Part shown: positions 9,212-17,524 of the stretch, piece by piece
Layout of the letters: the number at the start of each line of letters is the position of its first letter
How positions within the stretch are numbered: position 1 is the first letter of the stretch
From: Polynucleobacter sp. 15G-AUS-farblos
GTDB taxonomy: Bacteria > Pseudomonadota > Gammaproteobacteria > Burkholderiales > Burkholderiaceae
Assembly (NCBI RefSeq): GCF_018882445.1
Contig: NZ_JACVOM010000004.1
Span: 186,001 to 250,000 of the forward strand
DNA: 64,000 nt
Direction: 5' to 3'
Made by a program: the position numbers and the translations under genes
The notes under the pieces: generated by a model
The model's input: only the letters and a program-made list of their open reading frames with translations
The model's database searches: none
Told to the model about the DNA's origin: nothing

Positions 9212-10180
9212 ATGGCTAAACATGCTCTTTTCCTATGTCTGCTTATTTTTTCAAGCTGGGGTTATGCACAAGCTAATTCTCAATCAATTGAATTGGCTAA
9301 GGTAGTGCCCATTGCCGATGTTCATATGCACACCTATCAACAAAATCCACGATCTGCAACTTGGTGGCGCGAAATGATGGATGCCAATGGAGTTCAATGG
9401 GGTGGAGCAGTTGGCGATTACCGAGAGGACGTACAGGCGGAGCTAGGCGATAGATATATTCCCGCAGTTGGTCAACCTGAGTTCTTTAAGGTATTTTTTA
9501 AGGATGGTAGAAGTGGATTAAGCAATCCTGAAAATGAAACCTTTAAAGATTTATACCTTCGCTCAGAAAAGCTATTTGCAGAGGGGAAAATCAAGGGTTT
9601 TGGGGAATTTCATACTGATAATCACTCAAGTGGGCCCCCAAGAATTCGGCGCAGCATCAGAACAGATAATCCTGCAATGCGGAAGTTTTATGAGATAGCC
9701 AATCGATATAGCGGCTTTATTCAAATACATGCGGAGTTTGATGGCGACTTTGAGAAAGATATTTTGAATTTATCAGCAGATTATCCAAATACGACCACAG
9801 TTCTATCACACTGCCTTAGTACAAAGAATGCAGATCAAGTTGCCAGAATACTTAGTAAACAAAAAAATATCGTATGCGAGTTATCCAGTTTGGGTGCTGT
9901 TCATGTGAATCGACTCAATATTCCAAGATCACCACATGCTTATGATTCTGGCGGCCTCTATAGCAATTGGATAAAGTTTATTGAAGCCTACCCAGATCAA
10001 GTGATGCTAGGTTCAGATCCCTGCTGTGGAATTGATGCATCTTATTCTGAAATTATTAGCGAGTTAAGAACTAGCGTCTTGCCCTATCTCAAGCCCGAAA
10101 CAATTGAAAAAGTTGCCCATAAAAATGCTGTACGCATCTTTTCCCTCAAAGCACCCTCTGAAATAACTCAAAAGCCCTAA
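9212..10180 (+). CDS. Secreted amidohydrolase-like metal-dependent hydrolase
   Basis: A 322-residue protein with a cleavable signal peptide (about residues 1-21, ending YAQA), so it should act in the periplasm. The remainder has the TIM-barrel hydrolase pattern of the amidohydrolase superfamily: HMH at 38-40 after strand 1 (IADVHMH), IQIHAEF with His173, LSHC with His200 and MLGSDP with Asp269. Those four positions match the usual metal ligands and catalytic Asp. A carboxylated Lys was not identified. It is 8 bp after the MHS transporter and probably co-translated. The substrate cannot be named. A perfect hairpin terminator follows. Confidence 0.82.
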   Translation: MAKHALFLCLLIFSSWGYAQANSQSIELAKVVPIADVHMHTYQQNPRSATWWREMMDANGVQWGGAVGDYREDVQAELGDRYIPAVGQPEFFKVFFKDGRSGLSNPENETFKDLYLRSEKLFAEGKIKGFGEFHTDNHSSGPPRIRRSIRTDNPAMRKFYEIANRYSGFIQIHAEFDGDFEKDILNLSADYPNTTTVLSHCLSTKNADQVARILSKQKNIVCELSSLGAVHVNRLNIPRSPHAYDSGGLYSNWIKFIEAYPDQVMLGSDPCCGIDASYSEIISELRTSVLPYLKPETIEKVAHKNAVRIFSLKAPSEITQKP

Positions 10181-10184
10181 AGAA

Positions 10185-10220
10185 AAAAGGCTTCTAAGTT
10201 AATTAACCTAGAAGCCTTTT
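10185..10220. terminator. Bidirectional terminator after the amidohydrolase and the tRNA-Thr unit
   Basis: Perfect 12-bp arms AAAAGGCTTCTA (10185-10196) and TAGAAGCCTTTT (10209-10220). The loop itself contains GTTAATTAAC, another palindrome, so the hairpin can extend almost to its tip. T-runs on both strands suit the convergent transcripts. Confidence 0.88.
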
Positions 10221-10225
10221 GATTT

Positions 10226-10301
10226 TGGTGCCCCTTGTCCGACTCGAACAGACCACCTACTGATTACAAATCAGTTGCTCTACCAGATGAGCTAAAGGGG
10301 C
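10226..10301 (-). tRNA. tRNA-Thr (anticodon UGU)
   Basis: On the minus strand the 76-nt sequence starts GCCCCTTTAGCTC and ends AAGGGGCACCA, so CCA is encoded. The 7-bp acceptor stem is perfect. The anticodon arm is ACTGA-TTTGTAA-TCAGT with TGT at 10266-10268, reading ACA Thr codons. The T arm is GTCTG-TTCGAGT-CGGAC with one G-U pair. It lies 17 bp after sspB on the same strand and before a terminator, so it is likely transcribed with that operon. Confidence 0.96.
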
Positions 10302-10318
10302 AATGACAATATTTTAGC

Positions 10319-10726
10319 CTATTTCACAATCTTCAAGGACGGCCTGCCGGTTGCTGGCTTTTCTGGGGCCTTATCGCTTGAATCCGCCAGGTGTAAATCA
10401 CGGTGCTGGCTAGCATCAAAGGGGAATGACATACCTTGGCCATTTTCCCGGGCATAGATCGCCAAAACGTGGCTTACAGGCACCATAATTTTTCTCGGGA
10501 TACCACCAAATCTCGCTTGAAAACTGATCCAGTCGTTTTCCAATTGCAATTGATGGCAAGCCTCAAGAGATAGATTCAAAACGATTTCGTCGTTCTTTAC
10601 AAACTCCATGGGCACTTCAACCCGTGCATCCACAAAAACTGCGATGAAGGGTGTAAAACCAAAATCCGTGCACCACTGATGGAGGGCACGGATTAGGTAG
10701 GGTTTATTGCTTGGAACGTCAGACAT
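10319..10726 (-). CDS. sspB: ClpXP protease specificity-enhancing factor SspB
   Basis: SspB tethers ssrA-tagged peptides to ClpX for degradation. The 135-residue protein shows the N-terminal SKPYLIRALHQWC-type motif (SNKPYLIRALHQWCTDFGFTP), VVLNLS-like core strands, FQARFGGIPRKIMVPVSHVLAIYARENGQGM, and a flexible tail ending PSLKIVK that fits the ClpX-binding module at the SspB C-terminus. It follows sspA by 29 bp, as in most beta- and gammaproteobacteria, at the end of petABC-sspAB. A tRNA-Thr lies immediately downstream. Confidence 0.95.
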   Translation of the reverse strand: MSDVPSNKPYLIRALHQWCTDFGFTPFIAVFVDARVEVPMEFVKNDEIVLNLSLEACHQLQLENDWISFQARFGGIPRKIMVPVSHVLAIYARENGQGMSFPFDASQHRDLHLADSSDKAPEKPATGRPSLKIVK

Positions 10727-10755
10727 GCTGACCTGTTATGAACCGCTTAACCAAA

Positions 10756-11367
10756 TTAGCGGCGCATAACCTTTTCAGAAGGAGTTAGAGCTTCAATGTA
10801 AGCAGGTCTGCTAAAAATACGCTCTGCGTACTTTAAGAGAGCAGCCGCATTACGAGACAGATCAATGCCATAGTGCTCAAGACGCCATAACAATGGTGCA
10901 ATCGCCACGTCCAACATTGAAAACTCGTCGCCCAACATGTATTTGTTCTTAACAAAAATCGGCGCAAGCTGAGTTAAACGATCGCGAATCGCAAGACGTG
11001 CTTTTTCGTGAGTCTTTTCAGCAGCTTTGCCTTTTTCATTTTCTAGTGCTGCTACATGCACAAATAACTCTTTCTCAAAGTTAAAGAGGAAGAGGCGTGC
11101 ACGTGCGCGAGCCACTGGATCAGGCGGCATTAACTGTGGATGAGGGAAACGCTCATCAATATATTCATTGATGATGTTTGATTCATACAAAATTAAATCG
11201 CGTTCAACCAAAATAGGAACTTGGCCATATGGGTTCATGACCGAGATATCTTCAGGCTTGTTAAACAAGTCGACATCGCGGATTTCAAAATCCATGCCTT
11301 TTTCGAAAAGCACCAAACGGCAGCGTTGCGAGAATGGGCAGTTAGTGCCCGAGTACAACACCATCAT
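10756..11367 (-). CDS. sspA: Stringent starvation protein A, GST-fold RNA polymerase-associated regulator
   Basis: A 203-residue glutathione-S-transferase-fold protein: thioredoxin-like N-terminal domain with SGTNCPFSQRCRLVLFEKGMDFE (6-28), YGQVPILVERDLILYESNIINEYIDE (48-73) and PHPQLMPPDP, then an all-helical domain. SspA binds RNA polymerase and promotes survival in stationary phase in Escherichia coli; family members generally lack GST activity. It sits after petC with a 105-bp gap, enough for its own promoter, and is followed by sspB. Confidence 0.95.
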   Translation of the reverse strand: MMVLYSGTNCPFSQRCRLVLFEKGMDFEIRDVDLFNKPEDISVMNPYGQVPILVERDLILYESNIINEYIDERFPHPQLMPPDPVARARARLFLFNFEKELFVHVAALENEKGKAAEKTHEKARLAIRDRLTQLAPIFVKNKYMLGDEFSMLDVAIAPLLWRLEHYGIDLSRNAAALLKYAERIFSRPAYIEALTPSEKVMRR

Positions 11368-11440
11368 AAATTTATTTCCTTAAATTTCTACTTCAATACA
11401 ACAAACGCACAACAAACAGCGGCTTTATACATCCTCACTA

Positions 11441-11452
11441 ATGGGCGCCCAT
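11441..11452. repeat. 12-bp perfect palindrome between petC and sspA
   Basis: ATGGGCGCCCAT lies in the 105-bp petC-sspA gap. The adjacent GGGCG and CGCCC at 11443-11459 can also form a 5-bp stem, but no T-tract follows on the minus strand, so it is not a convincing terminator. A regulator site for sspA is possible. Confidence 0.3.
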
Positions 11453-11472
11453 ATCGACGCCCGTAAAACAAT

Positions 11473-12246
11473 TTAGTGAATATCTTTCCAATAAGCTTTA
11501 TTCAAGCGCCATGCCAGGAGCGTGAAGATCGCCAAGAACAAGAGCACTACAACGCCAAGGCGCTTACGCTCAAGTTGAACAGGCTCTGCCATCCAAGACA
11601 TAAATGCAACTAGGTCGGCAATGTTGTCATCATATTCTTGTGACTTCATTGTGCCCGGAGTCAATTGCTCGAAACCCACGAATACTTTTTCTGTTCTGCT
11701 CTCATCGTGCGGATCTTTACGCTCTTCAAAGTTAGCAGCACGGATACCTTGCAACTGCCACAGCACGTGAGGCATACCTACGTTTGGATATACCAAGTTA
11801 TTCCAACCTGTTTGGGTTGTATCGTCTTTGTAAAAGGTACGGAAGTAGGTGTAGAGCCAATCGGTTCCACGTGCTCGAGCTTCAACTGATAAATCTGGAG
11901 GAGTCTTACCAAACCAAGCCTTGCCTTCTTTAGGCGTCATGGCAATGGTCATCAAATCACCGACTTTTGCATCAGTAAAAATCAAGTTATCTTTAATTTG
12001 CTCATCGGTCAAACCAATATCGCGCAAGCGGTTGTAACGCATGCTAACCGCTGAATGGCAGTTCAAGCAATAGTTCACAAATATCTTTGCACCATTTTGC
12101 AAAGATGCATTGCTATTTACGCGATCTGGGGCTTTATCTAAAGGAAATTCACCTTCGCTTGCATTGGCAGTTAGGCCAAAACCCAGGGCAGCAACCAATA
12201 CAGTTACTTGGCAGACGCCCATTAAAGTTTGCAAAATTCGTTTCAT
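11473..12246 (-). CDS. petC: Cytochrome c1 of the bc1 complex
   Basis: Heme-c subunit of ubiquinol:cytochrome c oxidoreductase, facing the periplasm. The 257 residues carry a signal sequence (1-29, ending TANA), the heme attachment motif CLNCH at 60-64, YNRLRDIGLT, and a C-terminal membrane anchor (about 229-246) followed by WRLNKAYWKDIH. The Met axial ligand probably lies in the MTIAMTPKEGKAWFG or KPPDLS region. It is the last of petA-petB-petC, 41 bp after petB. Confidence 0.97.
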   Translation of the reverse strand: MKRILQTLMGVCQVTVLVAALGFGLTANASEGEFPLDKAPDRVNSNASLQNGAKIFVNYCLNCHSAVSMRYNRLRDIGLTDEQIKDNLIFTDAKVGDLMTIAMTPKEGKAWFGKTPPDLSVEARARGTDWLYTYFRTFYKDDTTQTGWNNLVYPNVGMPHVLWQLQGIRAANFEERKDPHDESRTEKVFVGFEQLTPGTMKSQEYDDNIADLVAFMSWMAEPVQLERKRLGVVVLLFLAIFTLLAWRLNKAYWKDIH

Positions 12247-12287
12247 ACTAGTTCCTAATTTCTCTTTACCATTATCTCAGGCGTGAA

Positions 12288-13688
12288 TTAATGAGCCTCA
12301 AAAGTAACGCGGGTTGGAACTGGCTTAAATGTACCAAGCTTGCTCCAGAACGGCATTGCCAAGAAAAAGCCCAGATAATAAATCGTGCATATCTGAGAAA
12401 TCTTTTCAAACACTGGGGATGGTGGCTGAATACCTAAATAACCCAGGATGATGAAAGCAACAACGAAGATTCCATAAATATATTTATGGAACTGAGGACG
12501 ATAGCGAATCGATTTAACTGGCGAGTGATCAAGCCATGGCAAGAAAAATAGAATCACTACAGAGCCACCCATAATCACAACGCCCCAGAACTTCGCATCA
12601 AATAGATAGAAGCCAACAGCTAGTGCTAAGGCGATTGCAGCGCATGCGCCCTTCACCTTCATATCTTTTGTGTTGAGAGCAAACATGCCCAAAATCACAG
12701 CCAAGAAAATCCACAATGGCAGCAAGAAGTTGGTGGTTGTTGCACGCAACATCGAGTAGAACGGCGTGAAATACCAAACTGGCGCAATGTGTGATGGTGT
12801 AACAAATGGATTTGCTGGAATGAAGTTATTCGCCTCTAAGAAATAGCCTCCCATTTCAGGAGCAAAGAACACGATTGCAGCAAAAATAATCAAGAAACCA
12901 CCTAAATACATCACGTCATGAACGCTGTAATAAGGGTGGAATGGAATGCCATCTACAGGATGACCCTGTGCATCCAAGGTGTTTTTAATCTCAACACCGT
13001 CAGGATTATTGGAACCCACTTCATGCAAGGCAAGGATATGTGCTGCTACCAGGCCAATCAAAACCAACGGAATGGCAATCACATGGAATGCGAAGAAACG
13101 ATTTAATGTAGCGTCGCCCACCACATAGTCACCACGCAACCACAAAGAAAGATCTGGGCCAATGAATGGAATTGCAGAGAACAAGTTCACGATCACTTGT
13201 GCGCCCCAATAGGACATCTGTCCCCAGGGGAGCAAGTAACCAAAGAAGGCCTCACCCATCAAGCACAAGAAAATGGCACAACCAAAAATCCAAATCAGCT
13301 CACGCGGTTTGCGATATGAACCATAGATCAAGCCTCGGAACATGTGCATGTAAACAACCACGAAGAACATCGAAGCACCAGTGGAATGCATATAACGAAT
13401 CAACCAGCCGAAAGGAACCTCTCGCATGATGTATTCAACTGACTCAAATGCTTTTGCCGCATCAGGCTTGTAGTTCATTACTAGAAAAATCCCAGTGATG
13501 ATCTGAATTGCCAAAACAACAATTGCTAACGCACCAAAAATATAGAAAAAATTCAAATTTTTGGGAGCGTAGTACTCGCTCATATGCCTCTTGAAGGCTT
13601 CAGTAACTGGCAGCCTGGAGTCAACCCAGGCCATTAACTTTTGGGCCCCAGAAGCGTCTGCAGGGACTTCTTTTTCTTGAAATGCCAT
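12288..13688 (-). CDS. petB: Cytochrome b of the bc1 complex
   Basis: The quinol-oxidising membrane core of complex III, binding two b hemes. The 466-residue protein has the expected helices, with the four heme His expected in helices B and D (MHSTGASMFFVVVYMHMFRGLIY and FFAFHVIAIPLVLIGLVAAHI), the Qo-site motif PEW replaced by PVWYFTPFYSMLR downstream of FVTPSHIAPVW, and extra C-terminal helices as in other Burkholderiales. It lies between petA (10-bp gap) and petC. Confidence 0.97.
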   Translation of the reverse strand: MAFQEKEVPADASGAQKLMAWVDSRLPVTEAFKRHMSEYYAPKNLNFFYIFGALAIVVLAIQIITGIFLVMNYKPDAAKAFESVEYIMREVPFGWLIRYMHSTGASMFFVVVYMHMFRGLIYGSYRKPRELIWIFGCAIFLCLMGEAFFGYLLPWGQMSYWGAQVIVNLFSAIPFIGPDLSLWLRGDYVVGDATLNRFFAFHVIAIPLVLIGLVAAHILALHEVGSNNPDGVEIKNTLDAQGHPVDGIPFHPYYSVHDVMYLGGFLIIFAAIVFFAPEMGGYFLEANNFIPANPFVTPSHIAPVWYFTPFYSMLRATTTNFLLPLWIFLAVILGMFALNTKDMKVKGACAAIALALAVGFYLFDAKFWGVVIMGGSVVILFFLPWLDHSPVKSIRYRPQFHKYIYGIFVVAFIILGYLGIQPPSPVFEKISQICTIYYLGFFLAMPFWSKLGTFKPVPTRVTFEAH

Positions 13689-13698
13689 TTATTTCTCC

Positions 13699-14301
13699 TT
13701 AGGCTTTCTTATCTTCGCCAATCAGAATCTTGGTATCGCTCAAATACATATGTGGCGGCACCTCAAGATTATCTGGAGCTGGTTTGTTTTTATAGACACG
13801 GCCTGCCATATCAAAAGTAGAGCCATGGCACGGGCAAAGATAACCGCCTGGCCAAGAATTCGGCAATGAAGGCTGTGCACCGGATTCAAATTTAGGCGTT
13901 GGGGAGCAGCCCAAGTGTGTGCAAATACCTACCACTACAAAATACTCAGGCTTGATTGAGCGCCATTGATTTTGGGCGTATGCAGGAGTGTATTGAGCTG
14001 GATCGCGCAAAGAATTAGGATCAGCCAACTCACCATCAATTTTGGATAATTCTGCAATTTGCTCTGGTGTGCGGCGCACAACCCAAACTGGCTTACCGCG
14101 CCATTCCGCAGTTCTCATCTCATCAGGCTTCATGTCTGAAATATCAATTTCAACAGCAGCGCCGGCGGCCTTAGCGCGCTCTGAAGGCTGAAAACTGTCA
14201 ACAAAAGGGTAAAGGGCTGCGGCTGCACCTGCACCACCAACCGCCGAAGTGGCGATCAACCAGTTACGGCGATCCTTGTCCATAGAGGGCTTGTCACTCA
14301 T
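13699..14301 (-). CDS. petA: Rieske iron-sulfur subunit of the bc1 complex
   Basis: A 200-residue [2Fe-2S] protein. The cluster ligands are visible as CTHLGC (Cys127, His129, Cys132) and CPCH (Cys156, Cys158, His159). The N-terminus DRRNWLIATSAVGGAGAAAALYP has a twin-arginine pair ahead of a hydrophobic segment, as expected for Tat export of a folded Rieske protein; tatABC is encoded in this window. First gene of petABC. The 137-bp gap to the divergent mscL should hold its promoter. Confidence 0.97.
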   Translation of the reverse strand: MSDKPSMDKDRRNWLIATSAVGGAGAAAALYPFVDSFQPSERAKAAGAAVEIDISDMKPDEMRTAEWRGKPVWVVRRTPEQIAELSKIDGELADPNSLRDPAQYTPAYAQNQWRSIKPEYFVVVGICTHLGCSPTPKFESGAQPSLPNSWPGGYLCPCHGSTFDMAGRVYKNKPAPDNLEVPPHMYLSDTKILIGEDKKA

Positions 14302-14391
14302 TTACAAAATTCCTAGAAAGGGTATTTATGGGTGGAAATTGCTTAAAGGTAAGATTTTAAAGTAAAAAGTGGGGTGAGGAAGAAAGTTATG

Positions 14392-14412
14392 GGGTTAATC
14401 TCGGGTTAATCT
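14392..14412. repeat. Two direct repeats, 11-bp period, in the petA-mscL intergenic region
   Basis: GGGTTAATCT occurs at 14392-14401 and again at 14403-14412. The 11-bp spacing is about one helical turn, which would suit tandem protein binding. It lies 27 bp before the mscL start and 91 bp before petA. Function is unknown. Confidence 0.35.
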
Positions 14413-14438
14413 GTATTCAAGCAAAAAGGAAGGCAAAT

Positions 14439-14861
14439 ATGAGCGTTTTAAAGGAATTTCGGGACTTTGCGGTCAGGGGCAATGTCATCGATTTAGCTGT
14501 CGGCGTCATTATTGGCGGAGCTTTCGGCAAAATTGTTGATTCCTTGGTGAATGACATCGTGATGCCAGTGATTTCGACCCTTTTTGGGGGTCATATTGAC
14601 TTCACCAACCTTTTTATCGTTTTGGGCCGCATTCCAGAGGGTGTCCCAAAAACTTATGACGCCCTTAAAAAAGCAGGGGTACCCCTCTTTGCCTACGGCA
14701 ATTTCATCACTATTTCGATCAATTTCCTCATTTTGGCCTTTGTTATTTTTCAAATGGTCAAAATTGTGAACAAAATTCGCATCATAGATGCCCCTCCTCC
14801 ACCACCCACTCCAGAAGACATTGTTTTACTCCGTGAAATTCGCGATAGTCTTCAAAAATAA
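14439..14861 (+). CDS. mscL: Large-conductance mechanosensitive channel
   Basis: MscL opens under membrane tension to release solutes during hypo-osmotic shock. The 140 residues include the amphipathic N-terminus [43 protein letters not shown] (helix plus pore-lining TM1), a periplasmic loop, TM2 (about 86-108, [24 protein letters not shown]) and a C-terminal charged helix after a Pro-rich linker ([20 protein letters not shown]). A good Shine-Dalgarno (AGGAAGG) precedes the ATG. The protease gene follows 21 bp later. Confidence 0.97.
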   Translation: MSVLKEFRDFAVRGNVIDLAVGVIIGGAFGKIVDSLVNDIVMPVISTLFGGHIDFTNLFIVLGRIPEGVPKTYDALKKAGVPLFAYGNFITISINFLILAFVIFQMVKIVNKIRIIDAPPPPPTPEDIVLLREIRDSLQK

Positions 14862-14882
14862 TTCTTTAGGCTAATTCAAAAA

Positions 14883-16064
14883 ATGTTGAATCGTCTTTGG
14901 CTGCTGTTTGCACAAGTCGTCACCATTTTTTTAGCGGCGTGGTTTATCACGATGATCCTAAAGCCAAGTTGGCTTAATGGCATTCAAAGTACTTCACTTG
15001 TAGAAAGCATTACTTTAAAAGAGGGTTCTTACGATAGCGGCCATCTTAGTCCGGGCTCATATCATGAGGCGGTTAAAAAATCGATGCCTGCAGTAGTCAA
15101 TATTTTTACCAGCAAGGCATCTACAAAATCCAAATCGCGAAAAGGCAGTAACTCAAGCGATCCTTTATTTAAATTCTTTTTTGGGGGTCAGCCTCCGGAT
15201 GAGGAACCTAGCTCCAGCTTGGGCTCTGGGGTGATCGTTAGTCCGGAAGGCATCATCCTAACTAACCATCACGTCATTAGTGATGCTGCTGAAATTGATA
15301 TTGCTTTAGCTGATGGTCGCAAACTAAAAGCTCAAGTCATTGGTAGCGATCCAGAGACAGACATTGCAGTTTTAAAAATTGATGCTAAAAATTTACCTAC
15401 GCCAATTACGCTTGGAAAAATAGAATCTGTTCATGTTGGAGATGTAGTGCTTGCCATTGGCAATCCATTTGGCGTTGGTCAAACAGTTACTTCAGGAATT
15501 GTTTCTGCCTTAGGTCGCGATCATGTTGGCATCAATACATTTGAAAATTTTATTCAGACTGATGCAGCAATTAATCCCGGCAACTCAGGTGGTGCGCTGA
15601 TTGATACACGCGGCAATCTCATCGGAATTAACACGGCGATCTATTCTAATAACGGTGGCTCAATGGGAATTGGATTTGCCATTCCCGTAAACCTGGCTAA
15701 ACAAGTGATGGAGTCCATTGTGAGCAATGGATCTGTGACCCGTGGCTGGATTGGCGTTGAACCTCAAAATCTCTCCAAAGAGCTCGCTGAATCGCTTGGT
15801 CTAGCAGGGTCTACCGAGGGTGTTTTACTCTCTGGAGTCCTTGAGGGTGGGCCTGCGGACCGCGGAGGAGCCAAACCTGGTGATGTTCTCGTTGGCGTCA
15901 ATAACCAATCAACCAAAGACGTTCGTCAGCTACTCAATCAAATAGCGCAATTAGGGCCGGGTAACGAGGCCACGATTAAGGTATTGCGTAAAGGAAAATC
16001 GCTTGAGCTCACCCTCAAAATTGGCAAGCGTCCCAAGCCAACGATACATGGTCAAGCGAAGTAG
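14883..16064 (+). CDS. Membrane-anchored S1C serine protease with one PDZ domain (DegS/HtrA-like)
   Basis: A trypsin-fold periplasmic protease of 393 residues. An N-terminal membrane anchor (about 6-27) precedes a Ser/Lys-rich linker (76-112) and the catalytic domain with His130 (LTNHH), Asp160 (DPETDIAVLKI) and Ser235 (NPGNSGGAL). A single PDZ domain occupies about 285-380. One PDZ plus an anchor is the DegS layout, whose model member cleaves anti-sigma-E factor; that role here is inference. In Burkholderiales this gene is generally found between tatC and petA, and here it is 8.5 kb away from tatC. Confidence 0.92.
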   Translation: MLNRLWLLFAQVVTIFLAAWFITMILKPSWLNGIQSTSLVESITLKEGSYDSGHLSPGSYHEAVKKSMPAVVNIFTSKASTKSKSRKGSNSSDPLFKFFFGGQPPDEEPSSSLGSGVIVSPEGIILTNHHVISDAAEIDIALADGRKLKAQVIGSDPETDIAVLKIDAKNLPTPITLGKIESVHVGDVVLAIGNPFGVGQTVTSGIVSALGRDHVGINTFENFIQTDAAINPGNSGGALIDTRGNLIGINTAIYSNNGGSMGIGFAIPVNLAKQVMESIVSNGSVTRGWIGVEPQNLSKELAESLGLAGSTEGVLLSGVLEGGPADRGGAKPGDVLVGVNNQSTKDVRQLLNQIAQLGPGNEATIKVLRKGKSLELTLKIGKRPKPTIHGQAK

Positions 16065-16074
16065 TAACTGTTAT

Positions 16075-16809
16075 TTAGCCTGGCAAAATCTTCGATAAGA
16101 AATCTTTTGCTCTCGGTGAGCGCGCATCTGGGTTACCAAAGAATTCATCCCGAGTGCAATCTTCAATAATTCTGCCTTGATCCATAAAGATGACTCGGTT
16201 GCTGACTTTGCGGGCAAAGCCCATCTCATGAGTTACGCAGCACATCGTCATTCCCTCATTTGCCAGCTTCACCATGACATCTAAGACTTCACCAACCATC
16301 TCTGGATCTAGAGCAGAGGTCGGCTCATCAAAGAGCATCACAATCGGATCCATACTCAATGCACGGGCAATGGCGACACGCTGTTGTTGACCACCAGAAA
16401 GCTGTCCTGGAAATTTATCCTTTTGAGCAATCAAACCAACACGCTCAAGATATTTCAAACCATGTGTTTTTGCTTCGTCAGCGGAGCGTCCCAATACTTT
16501 AATTTGTGCAAGAGTTAAGTTTTCAGTAATACTGAGATGAGGAAATAATTCAAAATGCTGAAACACCATACCAACACGGGCGCGTAACTTAGGTAAATTC
16601 GTTTTGGGATCATGCAAAGCAATGCCATCAACGGTAATCTCACCCTTCTGAAATGGCTCTAAAGCATTAATTGTTTTAATCAGCGTTGACTTACCTGAGC
16701 CAGAGGGACCGCAAATCACAACGACCTCACCCTTATTGATTGAGGTACTGCAATCCGTTAGAACCTGAAAGGATCCATACCATTTAGAAACGTTTTGAAG
16801 TTCAATCAT
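16075..16809 (-). CDS. gltL: Glutamate/aspartate-type ABC importer, ATP-binding subunit
   Basis: A 244-residue polar amino acid ABC ATPase. Walker A is GPSGSGKST (34-42), followed by the Q-loop region [11 protein letters not shown], the signature [15 protein letters not shown] and Walker [18 protein letters not shown]-type N-terminus and the ENLTLAQ stretch match the GltL/GlnQ group. It is the last gene of a gltI-J-K-L operon, 35 bp after gltK, and its 3' end is 10 bp from the convergent protease gene. The specificity for glutamate/aspartate is inferred from the four-gene set. Confidence 0.93.
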   Translation of the reverse strand: MIELQNVSKWYGSFQVLTDCSTSINKGEVVVICGPSGSGKSTLIKTINALEPFQKGEITVDGIALHDPKTNLPKLRARVGMVFQHFELFPHLSITENLTLAQIKVLGRSADEAKTHGLKYLERVGLIAQKDKFPGQLSGGQQQRVAIARALSMDPIVMLFDEPTSALDPEMVGEVLDVMVKLANEGMTMCCVTHEMGFARKVSNRVIFMDQGRIIEDCTRDEFFGNPDARSPRAKDFLSKILPG

Positions 16810-16844
16810 GATGGTCTATTTAATAGGTAGTAACAATATAAAAA

Positions 16845-17513
16845 TTAGCGAATGATCGCGACTTTGGCTTGAATCTTACGAACCACTTTAGAAAGTGAAA
16901 AGCAAATCACAAAATAGGTTGCAGCTGCCAAGATATAGGTCTCAATCGGCCTGCCATAGTTCTTTCCAGCAATCTCAAATCCTTTAAGCAAGTCATACGC
17001 GCCAATGGCGTAAACCAAGGAAGTATCTTGAAACAAAATAATGGTTTGGGTCATGAAAACAGGAATCATGTTACGAAATGCCTGGGGCAACACAATCAAG
17101 CGCATGTTCTGACCATAAGTCATGCCTAATGCCTCACCAGCATAGGCTTGCCCCTTAGGAACAGACTGAATACCCGCTCGCACAATCTCAGCGAAGAATG
17201 CAGCCTCAAAAGCAATAAAGGTAATGGTGGCCGATAGGTCTGCGCCAATTGGCTTACCAATCAACATTGGAATCAGTAAGAAGAACCAGAGGATCACCAT
17301 GACCAAAGGAATCGAACGCATGGTGTTGATGTATATCGTGGCTGGGTAGACTAAGGCTGGGCGTCCTGATAAACGCATTAATGCCAAGAAGGTTCCCACT
17401 ACGATGCCGCCAATCGTAGCAATCACGGTTAACTGAATACTAAAGACCAATCCCTTGAGGATGTAGTTGGTAAATAATTCCCAGTTATAAAAACTTAGAT
17501 CTAGACTAAACAT
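16845..17513 (-). CDS. gltK: Glutamate/aspartate-type ABC importer, permease
   Basis: A 222-residue inner-membrane permease of the His/Glu/Gln/Arg family with about five helices. The EAA loop is EALGMTYGQNMRLIVLPQAFRNMIPVF, the contact site for the ATPase. The N-terminus YNWELFTNYILKGLVFSIQLTVIA resembles GltK, the shorter of the two permeases. It lies 11 bp after gltJ and shares its role in forming a heterodimeric membrane channel. Confidence 0.92.
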   Translation of the reverse strand: MFSLDLSFYNWELFTNYILKGLVFSIQLTVIATIGGIVVGTFLALMRLSGRPALVYPATIYINTMRSIPLVMVILWFFLLIPMLIGKPIGADLSATITFIAFEAAFFAEIVRAGIQSVPKGQAYAGEALGMTYGQNMRLIVLPQAFRNMIPVFMTQTIILFQDTSLVYAIGAYDLLKGFEIAGKNYGRPIETYILAAATYFVICFSLSKVVRKIQAKVAIIR

Positions 17514-17524
17514 ATCAGATCCGT

